Notes: generated from the letters alone by a model not told the origin. Counted from the stretch's first letter, positions 53,101 through 63,684 are shown. The stretch is DNA of 64,000 bases from Panonychus citri (GCF_014898815.1 NW_026515539.1:2604001-2668000), one strand, 5' to 3'. Translations and numbers: made by a program.

Positions 53101-56100
53101 GATTACTCGTAAATAGTAATCATTATGAATCCGGATGATCAACTAAATCAGGTAAATAATGATGATATTTTGTAACATTTGAATTATTTTCCATGATAAT
53201 CATCATGATGATGATTCAATAATGATAACTGTTTATTGTCATTATATTGTTATTCCCGGAATGTTTCATGTTAACATTTCATGTCTGATTGTGTGTCTAC
53301 AACTAATCATCATGTTTTCTCATGTTCAATTCTAACTGAATCATCACCATTTTCCTGGGATAGAAACAAAGATAATTCAAGAAGCGAAAGAAGAAAAAAA
53401 AAGTTTCTTCTCAAATAATTTTGTTCTACAGAAATTTTATCGCTTTCTCTATCATCTGAATGATAATGATGATCTAGATGACGATGATAATGATGATGAT
53501 GTAGCTGTGTGAAAGAAAGTGAAAACTTTTGATGATAATTCTGGTGTACTGATCATTATCATCATGAGTTACAGATGAATGAAAGTGAGATCATGGTTGA
53601 CATTACATTTCAACTTTGGAGGATTCATGATGAAGATTAAATAATATTCTGATTCCTGGTGAAATTGTAATGGATTCCAAAGGATTCTGAGGGGAAAACT
53701 TTCTGACCCAGAAGCGATTCCCAAGCAATAGTAATAATAATAATCAGTATTGAATTTGTAGTAACATAAAAATATTTTATATCCACGATAAAAACAGAGG
53801 AATCAGGAAGAAGAAGATGAAAACTAAAACTAACATTCATAATCTTCATATCGTATTAATAGTTGAGTTTCAACCTTCCTTGAATTTTCAGCATTCTCAT
53901 GAAATGTTCACATCATCATCATCATTATTACATGAAGAAAAGGATGAAAAAGAGGAAGATAATCAAGTCCATTTCTATATATCTCCATCTCTATCATCAT
54001 TATCTCATTCAGAGAGATATATTATATAATATATTAACAATAATAATAATAATAATAACAAGATGATGATAATAATTTTATTGTTATATTTCTAGAATTC
54101 AGTTCAGAACATTATCTCCCCCTTTTGTGACCTTCTACTATTACAAGCTCACTTCCAGCTGTCTATTGTAGTTATCGTCATGATGATTATCATGATCCTT
54201 TTTTTATTCCTTCCCCATGCTCTCAATTTACCAGAATTTTTCATCTACCTTATTCCATATCTTTCAGTTTTTCAGAAATTTTCATGGAGTTTACGTTGCT
54301 CATCATGATACCTTTTACTCATTTCTGCTTTTGTTGCTCAATTTCATCTCAAGAATCATTTATCTTTCAAACTAATTCAGTGTTAATTTTTCAAGTGAAA
54401 ATATTTTCTCATCATCAACATGATATTTTTCACCATGAAAGTTCACTAAAAAAATAAAGAGATTGTGAAATATAATCATTAGAATCAATTGAAACTTTCA
54501 TGAGTAAAAGTTTTCCGAGTTTGAAATTTTCCTTTTGCATCATAATGAACTTGTACCAATATGAAAAAAAACCATTTACACCATGAATGAACCTTTTTCA
54601 TGACGATAATTCAATATTTACCGATAAATAGTTGATTACTTAAAAATAGCTTCTCAATTTGATCGATAATCTTTGAATAGTTCATGTGATTATTATTCTG
54701 ATAATAATTAATCTTTATTTTTACCATGTAGTTTTCAGTTGATTTTCCCAGAGAATCACATGTTATCGTCTAATGAGATTTTATAATCTTGTTCTATCAC
54801 GGAATTTAAGTTGATTTAATGATTCCTGGTTGTATCTCAGTTTCATGAGCGGCAACATGATGTTACAGTTCTTGGAACATTGGAAAACGATAAATCAATA
54901 AAAGCAGAAAATTTTGAAGGAAAATCTTTGTGGCTTTATTTTAATATGAATTTTATATTGACATAGTTATTACATTCATGATGAAATCTGAGTATAAAAT
55001 ACAATATATAAAATAGTTGTGACAGCTGATAGATTTGAATTCCCAGTAATAATTGTCACCAAGATTTTATTAGAATTGATAACTTACTCTGAATTTAAAT
55101 TCATGAATCATCCAAAGGGAAGAAGATTCTTCATATGAATATGATTAGTTTTATTCTATCAGAAAATTCTGAAACATGATGTATCAATATTCTCGAGATG
55201 ATGATGGTGATAATATCATCACTTTGAATAAGTAGCAAGTTTACATTGTAAACATTTCAATCAGATAACATTTCGAGAATCAGAACTTTTGGAAAAAGTA
55301 GAAAATAGTTACCATGAAGAAGAAGAAGGGAAAAAGAAAAACAATATCTTTTCAATTGAACTTAATCTTATCAATAATTCTGACAAAGGAAATGTTACCA
55401 GTAAAAGAATTGATGAGAAAATCTTTCCAAATCAATATCGGCTCAGAATAATATCCAAGATATGAAACTTTTTCTTATTTTTCTTTTCTCTCTTTTAAAT
55501 CAACATTCAATATGGAACCGATTTGAAGCCTCACTGAACTTTATCCCAATTCTTTTGTGGTGTTTTAAGCCTTCAGAATTGTCATGGATTATCATTGATA
55601 GTCTATTCTTGGGTCAAAATCTCTTCCACTCAAATCAAGAATCTAAATACTTATCATATGAGTAAACAGAATTTTCAGAAAAAATAAACTCCAATCTCTT
55701 TCCCACATTCTGAATCTCATGAAATCTTTTTACTTATGATCTACATTAAGTTTCATCAGTTTGTCAAATGTATTAATACAATCAAAGTGATAGTTTATGA
55801 TTATTATAATAGTTTGAAGGATAATATCATGAATATCCACTCATGAATTTCGGTCTACCATTAAAGATAATCCATAATATAAATAATACACTTTACTTGA
55901 GAAATGAAATAAACTCATATCCATTAGATAAACAATTTGCATTCACGAGTTTCCAATAAAATGAACATGAAAAGAGCCATGAAATAGATGAACTTGGTCT
56001 TTATTAAGTTCTTAGTTATAACTCAAGAACCATTCAACAACAATCAAGCATTTTCGTTGTTGGAATTTGAAAAGAAAATTAATATTTCAAAGTTAATTCA

Positions 56101-56600
56101 ACTTGGATAAACAACTATTTGGTTAGTTAATTGTTCATTGATCGATTTTGTATTCTTGAGCATTAGTGTGATCACTTTTATGTCATTAAATTACTTGAAT
56201 GAGTTTAATTGGATTAACTTGATCTCTCACATTGTCTAATATTGATAATCTAATTTGTCTTTGTTATTTGAATTGAAGTATTAATCTTATCATGTCCCAT
56301 AGTCATCATCATTAAACGACAAGTAATCAACTAATTAACGACTAATCTTACTTGTCAAATTAATTTTCCTAATCCAGTGACATGAAATAACCACACCTTC
56401 TCATAAGGTAATAATTAAAAACATAAAAATTTAAATTATCACAAAAAAATTGACTCAATCGTTTAACTTGTAAGGGAAACGCTTCGATTGTCTCTTTCCC
56501 CTCTTAATTATTTTCTCTCTCCATCAACAATTAACTAATTATTACTTTTGTTTATCCCGCTCTAAATCTTTGTAACCAATCACATGTTTTCCCTACCTGG

Positions 56601-56639
56601 ATAAATACCTTAAGCATTTCCTTTCCTAATCAATCAGTT
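56601..56639 (+). promoter_or_regulatory. LTR promoter: TATA-like box and initiator
   Basis: ATAAATA at 56601-56607 is followed by TCAGTT at 56634-56639, the arthropod initiator consensus, with its A about 34 bases from the TATA T. This would define the U3/R border. Confidence 0.45.
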
Positions 56640-56831
56640 GTTGTACACCTTACCTACAGTTAATCTCTCACCTTCTATTCTCAACTTCACCTTTAACCTC
56701 AAGTTAAAGCTTATTCTCTCTCTCCCAACTTCCGTTTCCTATGTTACAATTCTCAACAAAGTGTTACTATTTCAATTAAACAATTTCCTTAATTAATTTA
56801 TTGTTTACTGATTGTCAAGCTATTCAGCGAA

Positions 56832-56862
56832 AGGGCTATCAGGGTAAATTACTTTGAACCCT
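56832..56862 (-). repeat. hairpin motif copy in LTR (reverse orientation)
   Basis: The arm AGGG-CTA-TCA pairs with TGA-A-CCCT around GGGTAAATTACTT. This is the reverse complement, apart from the central base, of the core repeated five times in the element's 3' region. Confidence 0.7.
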
Positions 56863-56958
56863 CTCACTGATTGTTAGGCTTTGCAGTACGATCATAATCG
56901 GTGCATTTTTGTAAGGGTGCCTGTACCTCATCCCCGTGAATTAATTAGACCTTACAAA

Positions 56959-56973
56959 TGGTGGAGATCCCTC
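56959..56973 (+). other. primer-binding site (proposed)
   Basis: TGGTGGAGATCCCTC begins with TGG, complementary to a tRNA 3' CCA end, two bases after the proposed LTR end. The matching tRNA could not be identified. Confidence 0.5.
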
Positions 56974-57124
56974 ATTACTTAAACGAGTAATTACTTTAGA
57001 AAGTGGTGGTAATCATCATCTTTACTAAAGGGTAGCGTGGAAAGTGTGTTCCTTACCACGTGTTTACTAGCAATTAGTGTGTTTCCCAAGTGCTCATTAG
57101 CTACAATCAAAAACAATTAACAAA

Positions 57125-58015
57125 GTGGAGCGTTCGTTCTCATCAACATCATCAATAGACTCAAAATTATTTTCATCAATCGACTCAAAAATTTTCTCAT
57201 CAATAAGAACAGCGATTTCTGTTCCAAATCTCAACGAATCTCTTGTTGAATTTTTTCATTCGCACAAGCAAGTCAACGTTCACGATTGGACCTTCAATCA
57301 ATCAATTATGTCCATATCAACTACAATTGGCGATTATATTAGCGATGATGCTAATCGACAAAAATTATGTGAAATCTACGGCCTCAAATATTCACCTCAA
57401 GGTAAAGCCTATGTCACCAAGGTCATTCGCGAAGCGATGACAACTCAAGCATTTATTTGTGGTCTCCTCTCTTCCTTCTCATCACCCATTGATAAAAATT
57501 TTCCCTTTGATGATAAATTTCTGGAATGTCCTGAAATTCACCACAAATTAAGAAGCTCTGGTATTACTGAAGAGAATCTCCGTAAGCTCATCAAAGAAGA
57601 CGTTATTGATGAAGGTAAGAATCTTTCTGAAGATTATCTTAAGGAATTAGAGTTCACATCAATGCAAATTAAAAGGTATTTCGAGTGTTTCTCTCAGAAT
57701 GATGATTATGATAAAGGTCAAGTCAATGACGATGACAATGACGAGCCACATAATTATCATTCTCCACTCCCAAATAATACTAAATCAAATAATCAAAAAC
57801 CTTTTAATCAAACGCCAATCAATTCAAATCAAATGTTCAATCAATCAATTTTCAATCCTGCGTTTTTTCAACAAATGTTTCGACCTAATTCACCTTCTAT
57901 TCTTGATGGATTTAAATTTAAATCCGTAATTGAGGAGTACATTGAAAAAGGGTCACTGACTTTTTGCCAATGGCTCAACAAATTAGAGAAGAGTCGCCTT
58001 ATTAGAGCTTTCTGA
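57125..58015 (+). CDS. retrotransposon gag, N-terminal part
   Basis: The frame is open from 57101 to the TGA at 58013-58015, about 296 codons from 57125. The first in-frame ATG is only at 57308. At 57125 a GTG sits in a strong start context (AACAAAGTGG), so the original start may have been lost by an A-to-G change, or a non-AUG start may be used. The N-terminus has a Ser-rich repeat (SIDSKLFSSIDSKIFSSI) and the middle has an acidic stretch and an Asn/Gln-rich linker. The C-terminus (FCQWLNKLEKSRLI) begins what should be the capsid region, which continues in the next frame. It encodes the particle-forming structural protein. No domain is strongly recognisable; assignment rests on position between PBS and pol. 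Confidence 0.7.
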   Translation: MERSFSSTSSIDSKLFSSIDSKIFSSIRTAISVPNLNESLVEFFHSHKQVNVHDWTFNQSIMSISTTIGDYISDDANRQKLCEIYGLKYSPQGKAYVTKVIREAMTTQAFICGLLSSFSSPIDKNFPFDDKFLECPEIHHKLRSSGITEENLRKLIKEDVIDEGKNLSEDYLKELEFTSMQIKRYFECFSQNDDYDKGQVNDDDNDEPHNYHSPLPNNTKSNNQKPFNQTPINSNQMFNQSIFNPAFFQQMFRPNSPSILDGFKFKSVIEEYIEKGSLTFCQWLNKLEKSRLIRAF

Positions 58016-61000
58016 TCACCTTGCGATCAAAACCCTTTGCGCCCAAGTTACTGATGATATTCATAAAGCTATTGATGAGATTATGAAAAACAATCCCAGT
58101 ATTTCATTTTCTAAATTAGTTAAACAAGTCAGAGAAAGTTTTGTCGGCGAAAAAGAAGTAGCCGAAGCCACAGAAAAGCTATTTAACAAAAAATTTGTCA
58201 AAGGCACTAATCCAAGTGATTATGTCTTTGAGCTCACTGAAGCTGCTAGGTTAGTAATACCTAAGATTCCCGATAAAGGAATCATTTTTCTGATTCTTCA
58301 TTTGCTTCCAAATGAATTAAGCTTTTCATTAAGGCATAATTCAAATGTAAACACTCTAGACAAATTAACTAAATTTCTAATCATTTACAGTAATAAGATT
58401 AAAGATAGTTCTTGTGATGAAAATTATGTCCCAAGTCCGAACAGTCGGAGACAGAATCAAAATAACAATAACAATAATAATAGAAAATCAAACAATTTCA
58501 ATTCTGGTTATACACCTAATAAAGACAGTTCTAATCGATCGCAACGATCAAGCACTCCCACAAATTCTAGATCAAAATCAACGTATAACCAAGAGCAGAA
58601 TAATCCTTCATCACCTAACAATTCACGACCTTCTAGAGGTCGATCTCAGAACTATAGAGGACGAGGAGGAAGGTCAAACTATCAGCAATCAAATAGACCT
58701 CAACCTCAACAGAATAATCAACAACAGCCCACTAGTGAAAATAGTAATAGTAACACAAACAGTAATAATAGTAATTACTGTTCTCTTTGTACGACCTATG
58801 GTCACACAACAGCAAACTGTCAGGCTAGAGTAGCCGCTGAAACTAATATTAATTGTATGATACAAGCTATCAACAATCAGATTAACATGAGACCGAGAGT
58901 AATTATAAATGTAGATCACCCTGAAATAGCTAAGCTTGAAGCTCTTCTTGATTCCGGCTCAGGCTCAACCTTCATGAGAAAGGATTTAGCTATTCGATTG
59001 AAAATTCCTATCTACCAAAGTCAACATGAGTTTTTAGGGTTATCAGGGAGAAATAAACCTGTGAGAGCGGTTGGTGTTACCCAATTGGTTTTCCAATTGG
59101 AAAACCCGAGCAAATTAGATCCATTAAGAGTCTTTGTATTAGAAGAGTTACCGTTAGAAATGATTCTTGGTAAAAATTTCTGGTTCTGGTCAAATACTGC
59201 ACTGGAAGCTGACCCTATTAGGGGATGGAAACCTACAAGATCTGGTAAAGAACTCAAAGTTACTTTGAAAATTCCCGGACCTGAATGTTTCCACCATCTC
59301 TTCACCACTCAATTCCCAAAGATCTATGGACCGGCCCGTAATTACCCATCAAACTGCATAATTAACAAATCACAGTCCATAAATTCGACCTCACAATTCG
59401 CTTCAACCTCAAACTCACCTTCACAAATGTCTCAATCAACCTTAAATCATCAACAATTAAATCAATCAACAATCAATTTACAATCATCTCACAATTATCA
59501 TCAATCTTCAACTTCTAGTCACAATCATTTTAATCAAATCAATCAAATTGATCAAAGATCAAATTCTTCTTCCAATTTTAACTTAAATTTTCCACAATCA
59601 ACTTTTAAATTAACGCCATTTAATCAACAATCAAATCATCTTAATCAACAATCAAGCCATTTTAATCAACATGACAATCATGTCCTCTTATCAGATGAAC
59701 AATATCTTCATGAAATTAAAAAAGCAAAGTTAGATACGAGAAGAGATGAATTCCCACAGGAAATCTCAGATCTTCAATCTACATTAATTAAAGGCATTTC
59801 AACTAATTTAAATCAGCAACAAAAATCATCTATGATGAATTTTCTCAACAAATTTAAATCCGTTTTCTCTACTCACAAATACGACCTGGGTTGTATTCCA
59901 GCTGAAACTGTAAATATTAAAATCGATATTGGTAATCATTCTATTCCTAAATGTAATCCTTATCGACTTGGCCCGAAAAAGAGAGAAATTTTGGACAAGA
60001 AGATAAAAGAATTAATTCAAAATAATATCATCGAACCTTCTAATTCGTGCGGTGGATCACCCGCTTTTCTGGTAGAAAAACCTGGTGGTAAAGATTATCG
60101 ATTGGTAACTTCATTCAAAGAATTGAATTCGATTATGAAAACGAGATCATATCCTATGCCAAATATTGATGATCATATTCAGGCCTTGGCAGGTTATGAA
60201 TATTTCATCACAATAGATTTTGCTCAAGGGTTTCATCAGATTCAATTGAATCCCGAAGAAAGAGAAAAAGTCGCTCTGGTAACTGAAATGGGTAAATTCC
60301 AGTATGTTCGTTTACCCATGGGTCTAGCTGATTCCCCTGCTTATTTCCAACAATTCGTCAATTCTGTTTTTGGAAATCTACTCTACAAAGCTTGCTTAGC
60401 TTACATCGATGACATTGTCATCTTTGGAAAATCGTTCGAAGAACTAATCAACAATGCAAATGCTGTTTTCTCAAGAATAAAAGATATTGGTCTAAAGGTC
60501 CAACCTGATAAATGTAAATGGGGACACAAAGAGGTAAAATTCCTTGGTCATATAATCAGCGGAAATTCAGTTCGCCCTGATCCTGAGAAAATTCAGAGAT
60601 TGAAAGAATTTCAACCTCCGAAAAACGTCAAGGGACTTCAAAGTCAACTGGGACTTTTTAACTACCTCTCAAAATTCATTCCGAATTATTCAACAGTCGC
60701 TTACATTTTATTCGAACTTTGTTCAAAGAAGAACAGAGGACGATTCGAATGGAATAAAAATCATCAAAAGGCTTGGCAACATATCAAAGATTCTCTAATC
60801 AAAGATTGTTTATTATCTCAATTTAAACCTGAGGCTCAACATAAACTGATGGTTGACGCTTCATCGATTGCCGTTGGAGGAATACTCCTTCAACTGGAAA
60901 ATAATGAATGGCGAGCAGTTTCGTATTTTGGTCAGAAACTTGCAAAATATCAATTGGCATACACAATAACTGAGAAAGAGTGTTTGGCGGTTATTGTTGC

Positions 61001-62795
61001 AGTTAACAAATACTCTCATTATTTAAGTGGAAAAAGTTTTACGATCGTCTCTGATCACTGTGCACTTTGTGCTTTACCTAAAATTAATTTTAAATGTGCA
61101 CGTTTACACCGATGGGCATCGCTGATGTCCCAATATGATTATAAAATTGAGTACAGCAAAGGTGACACTCACCCAGCTGATTGCTTCTCACGATCAAGTG
61201 AATGGCGTCACAAGAAAATCGGTGAAATCAACGAAGAAGACTACTATAAATATTTATTATTTGCTTTCGAGGAAAATGGTCATGTCATGTGTAACGAGTT
61301 ACACCAAAATCCTCATCATCATCTAAATCATAATTATAATTGGATGGATAAAGATGAAATTCTCATTAAGAATTTCGATTGTGACGATATACAGATGATT
61401 AATGAAGAAAATAAGAATCAATGGATTTTATTTTCCAAACAATTAGCGGAAGAAATTGGAGAGAAATTGGGACAACCTGAAATTATCGATGATAAGTTAA
61501 TTTCTAAATTCATAGTAACTGGTGATCAAAGAAACACTGATGATAATAATTTTAATAATTCGAGCGAAATTAAAAAACATCAAGCAAAGGACAATTATGT
61601 CAAAACTACAATTCGTCAATTAGCGAAAGGCTATTTGACTAAACACTTCGTGATGAAACAAGGGATTCTTCATAGAAAATTAAATGATAACAAGTTGGTT
61701 ATCGTTCTTCCTGCATCTCTGCAAGAAAAAGTTTTTAGTGCAATGCACACGGAATCTATCGGAGGTCATTTTGGATTTAAATCCACAACAAAAAGAATCA
61801 AAGAGATATTCTGGTTCCCTCAAATGGATGAATGGCTGAAATCTAAAATCGCTAATTGTGATACCTGCCTATCTTTTAAACATCCGACAACAAACAATCA
61901 TCGACCTCATCAAATGCCGATTCCAATTCAACCCTTGGATCGATTGCAAATCGACATCGTTGGAAAATTTCATCCCTCATCACAACGCAACGAATATCTA
62001 TTCACAGCAGTTGATTATTTTACGAAATACGTTTTCGCTCAACCTTCAAGGAATCAAAAAGAAAATGATGCGATAAAATTTGTTAAATACATTATTCAAT
62101 TTATCGGTCATCCTAAAACTATTCAAGTTGATAACGGACCTTGTTTCAGGTCAAATGGTTTCAAGGAATTTTGTGAGCAACAAAAGATTAAGCTACAATT
62201 TACAACACCTTATCGCCCTCAGTCGAATGGACTCATCGAAAGGTTAAATGGAATTCTTGGAAATAGAATCAATATGTTTACGGTTATTCCTAAAGATTGG
62301 GACAAATGGATAACTGAACTTGTTTTAAGCTACAATTCTGCTCACTCGGAAAGTTTACAAACTTCTCCCTATTACCTGTTGTTTGGTAAATTACCAAATA
62401 CTCCTTTACTGAATGAACTGGAAATTCAGCCAACAGTATCTTCTCAAGAGGAACTACAAAAGATGAGAAATGATCATTATCAAAAGATGATAATGAATCA
62501 ACAAAATCGAATTGATCTTATCGATCCTAAACCCTTACCATTTAAAGTAGGTGATCGAGTGAAAATTTCTGTCAAAATTCAGAATAAGTTAAGAGGAAAG
62601 AAACTAACTGCTCCTTATAAAGGAGATTACATTGTTATTGAGATTTATGATTCTGCTGCTTTAGTTGTTGGATTAAAAGGTCCACCAATTAAAGTTAATT
62701 TTGAGAATTTAAAATTAGCAGGTGAAAGAATGGAGTTGAACGATCTAACAGATGAATCAGCTGATGTTTTAACAACATCAGATCACACAGAATAA
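57987..62795 (+). CDS. retrotransposon gag-pol: capsid end, NC, protease, RT, RNase H, integrase
   Basis: The frame is open from 57987, with the first ATG at 58083 (1570 codons). It overlaps gag by 29 nt in the +1 frame. Residues below count from 58083. The capsid C-terminal part and an Asn/Arg-rich linker reach about 230. The CCHC knuckle CSLCTTYGHTTANC is at 233-246. The aspartic protease DSGSGSTF starts at 290. Reverse transcriptase has the YIDD active site at 774-777 and RNase H its first Asp at 925. Integrase has an HH-CC zinc finger (H1222, C1259, C1262) and a DD35E triad (D1291, D1350, E1386), followed by a GPY/F-like C-terminal module (TAPYKGDYIVIEI). All catalytic residues are present and no stop interrupts them. 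There is no env or chromodomain that I can see. The enzymes reverse-transcribe the element RNA and integrate the cDNA. Confidence 0.95.
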   Translation, partial: RRVALLELSDHLAIKTLCAQVTDDIHKAIDEIMKNNPSISFSKLVKQVRESFVGEKEVAEATEKLFNKKFVKGTNPSDYVFELTEAARLVIPKIPDKGIIFLILHLLPNELSFSLRHNSNVNTLDKLTKFLIIYSNKIKDSSCDENYVPSPNSRRQNQNNNNNNNRKSNNFNSGYTPNKDSSNRSQRSSTPTNSRSKSTYNQEQNNPSSPNNSRPSRGRSQNYRGRGGRSNYQQSNRPQPQQNNQQQPTSENSNSNTNSNNSNYCSLCTTYGHTTANCQARVAAETNINCMIQAINNQINMRPRVIINVDHPEIAKLEALLDSGSGSTFMRKDLAIRLKIPIYQSQHEFLGLSGRNKPVRAVGVTQLVFQLENPSKLDPLRVFVLEELPLEMILGKNFWFWSNTALEADPIRGWKPTRSGKELKVTLKIPGPECFHHLFTTQFPKIYGPARNYPSNCIINKSQSINSTSQFASTSNSPSQMSQSTLNHQQLNQSTINLQSSHNYHQSSTSSHNHFNQINQIDQRSNSSSNFNLNFPQSTFKLTPFNQQSNHLNQQSSHFNQHDNHVLLSDEQYLHEIKKAKLDTRRDEFPQEISDLQSTLIKGISTNLNQQQKSSMMNFLNKFKSVFSTHKYDLGCIPAETVNIKIDIGNHSIPKCNPYRLGPKKREILDKKIKELIQNNIIEPSNSCGGSPAFLVEKPGGKDYRLVTSFKELNSIMKTRSYPMPNIDDHIQALAGYEYFITIDFAQGFHQIQLNPEEREKVALVTEMGKFQYVRLPMGLADSPAYFQQFVNSVFGNLLYKACLAYIDDIVIFGKSFEELINNANAVFSRIKDIGLKVQPDKCKWGHKEVKFLGHIISGNSVRPDPEKIQRLKEFQPPKNVKGLQSQLGLFNYLSKFIPNYSTVAYILFELCSKKNRGRFEWNKNHQKAWQHIKDSLIKDCLLSQFKPEAQHKLMVDASSIAVGGILLQLENNEWRAVSYFGQKLAKYQLAYTITEKECLAVIVAVNKYSHYLSGKSFTIVSDHCALCALPKINFKCARLHRWASLMSQYDYKIEYSKGDTHPADCFSRSSEWRHKKIGEINEEDYYKYLLFAFEENGHVMCNELHQNPHHHLNHNYNWMDKDEILIKNFDCDDIQMINEENKNQWILFSKQLAEEIGEKLGQPEIIDDKLISKFIVTGDQRNTDDNNFNNSSEIKKHQAKDNYVKTTIRQLAKGYLTKHFVMKQGILHRKLNDNKLVIVLPASLQEKVFSAMHTESIGGHFGFKSTTKRIKEIFWFPQMDEWLKSKIANCDTCLSFKHPTTNNHRPHQMPIPIQPLDRLQIDIVGKFHPSSQRNEYLFTAVDYFTKYVFAQPSRNQKENDAIKFVKYIIQFIGHPKTIQVDNGPCFRSNGFKEFCEQQKIKLQFTTPYRPQSNGLIERLNGILGNRINMFTVIPKDWDKWITELVLSYNSAHSESLQTSPYYLLFGKLPNTPLLNELEIQPTVSSQEELQKMRNDHYQKMIMNQQNRIDLIDPKPLPFKVGDRVKISVKIQNKLRGKKLTAPYKGDYIVIEIYDSAALVVGLKGPPIKVNFENLKLAGERMELNDLTDESADVLTTSDHTE

Positions 62796-62965
62796 GTTAA
62801 TCAATCAAATTGATTCGATTAACTTAATAACTTCCTGTCAGTTTACCTTTCACTCTCATCTTTCAATCATTCATAGATTAATTAATTTAATTAATCTTCA
62901 TTAATCATTCAATCTCATTTTCTTACTCTATGTAAAGATAGATAATCAATCATCTTTCATACAAA

Positions 62966-62999
62966 TTGATATTCAAAGTAAATTACCCTGAATAATCAA
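62966..62999 (+). repeat. hairpin motif copy 1
   Basis: TTGATATTCA / TGAATAATCAA arms, with one bulged A, around the core AAGTAAATTACCC (62976-62988). Confidence 0.8.
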
Positions 63000-63029
63000 T
63001 ACAATTAGATAGCATTGGTCAAATTTTAA

Positions 63030-63062
63030 ATTCGATAGAAAGTAAATTACCTCTTTTCGAAT
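63030..63062 (+). repeat. hairpin motif copy 2
   Basis: ATTCGATAGA / TCTTTTCGAAT arms around the core AAGTAAATTACC. The core is one C shorter than in the other copies. Confidence 0.7.
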
Positions 63063-63077
63063 AACAAAATACAAAAT

Positions 63078-63126
63078 GAATGAAATCAGTTCAGAGTAAA
63101 TTACCCTGATATCTGATTATTCATTC
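63078..63126 (+). repeat. hairpin motif copy 3
   Basis: Longest arms: GAATGA..ATCAG..TCA pairs with TGA..CTGAT..TCATTC, with small bulges, around GAGTAAATTACCC (63094-63106). Confidence 0.75.
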
Positions 63127-63495
63127 AAATTAAGAAAAGTCCAAACAATTGAACTTTTCAAACCCTTTTACCATCGTTGATTTTGTGTCCTTCTTTCTCT
63201 GTCCTTCCTTGGTGGAATTAATCAATTCGCCAATGTTGAATCTGGATTGATCTTATTGAGATTCCCTGTTAATACAAAAAACAAAACAAATCGTTAATAT
63301 AATTTAAACAAAATTAGGAAAACAATTAAGGAAAATTGATTTAGTAACACTTGGATCATTTATTCAGATTCTATCTCTTAGAAAGAAACTCATCTATTCG
63401 GATGAAATTCTCATGTAAGTCGTTGACAAATCCACGCCAATTGAGATTAGTTTTTAATCAAATTCACAAATCAACAGTTTTAATTAATCAATCAT

Positions 63496-63539
63496 TGACC
63501 ATAAAAGACCAAAGTAAATTACCCTGATCTTTGAGTCCA
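63496..63539 (+). repeat. hairpin motif copy 4
   Basis: The arms TGAC...AAAGACCA and TGATCTTTGAGTCCA pair imperfectly around AAGTAAATTACCC (63512-63524). Confidence 0.6.
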
Positions 63540-63655
63540 ATTAGTTGATAAATTCAACATTAAAAAGCTATCTAATTCTAACTCTTTCAATCTCTCATTC
63601 TAATTTTTAATTAATTAATCGTCTCATTCTCTTCCTTTCTTTCATTAGAAATTTT

Positions 63656-63684
63656 CTTGTTCAAAGTAAATTACCCTGAACAAG
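63656..63684 (+). repeat. hairpin motif copy 5
   Basis: The perfect 8-bp arms CTTGTTCA / TGAACAAG surround AAGTAAATTACCC (63664-63676). Confidence 0.85.

Larger units (their letters stand above)
38894..56468 (+). other. presumed long SK intron, no further SK exon seen
   Basis: About 17.6 kb after the S1 exon. It is rich in CATGAT/ATCATG and GAACTTTT words and short palindromes (47057-47083, 48761-48780, 50109-50142). A (CA)n tract lies at 39549-39566 and a GGTTACCC direct repeat at 40340-40360. I looked for S2-S6, pore and calmodulin-binding segments by eye and found none. One good acceptor with a short open frame is listed separately. Confidence 0.5.
56469..56956 (+). repeat. 5' LTR (488 bp, proposed)
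   Basis: Boundaries were chosen because the ends form a 7-bp terminal inverted repeat, TGTAAGG...CCTTACA, with the canonical TG...CA. A TGG-starting primer-binding site follows two bases later. It contains a TATA-like box, an initiator and one copy of the hairpin motif. A second TGTAAGGG occurs at about 56910, so the left end is less certain than the right end. Confidence 0.65.

Noticed and set aside
62966..63684. CRISPR-like array
   Set aside because: The repeats are irregularly spaced palindromes inside a eukaryotic retroelement, with no uniform spacers or cas genes.
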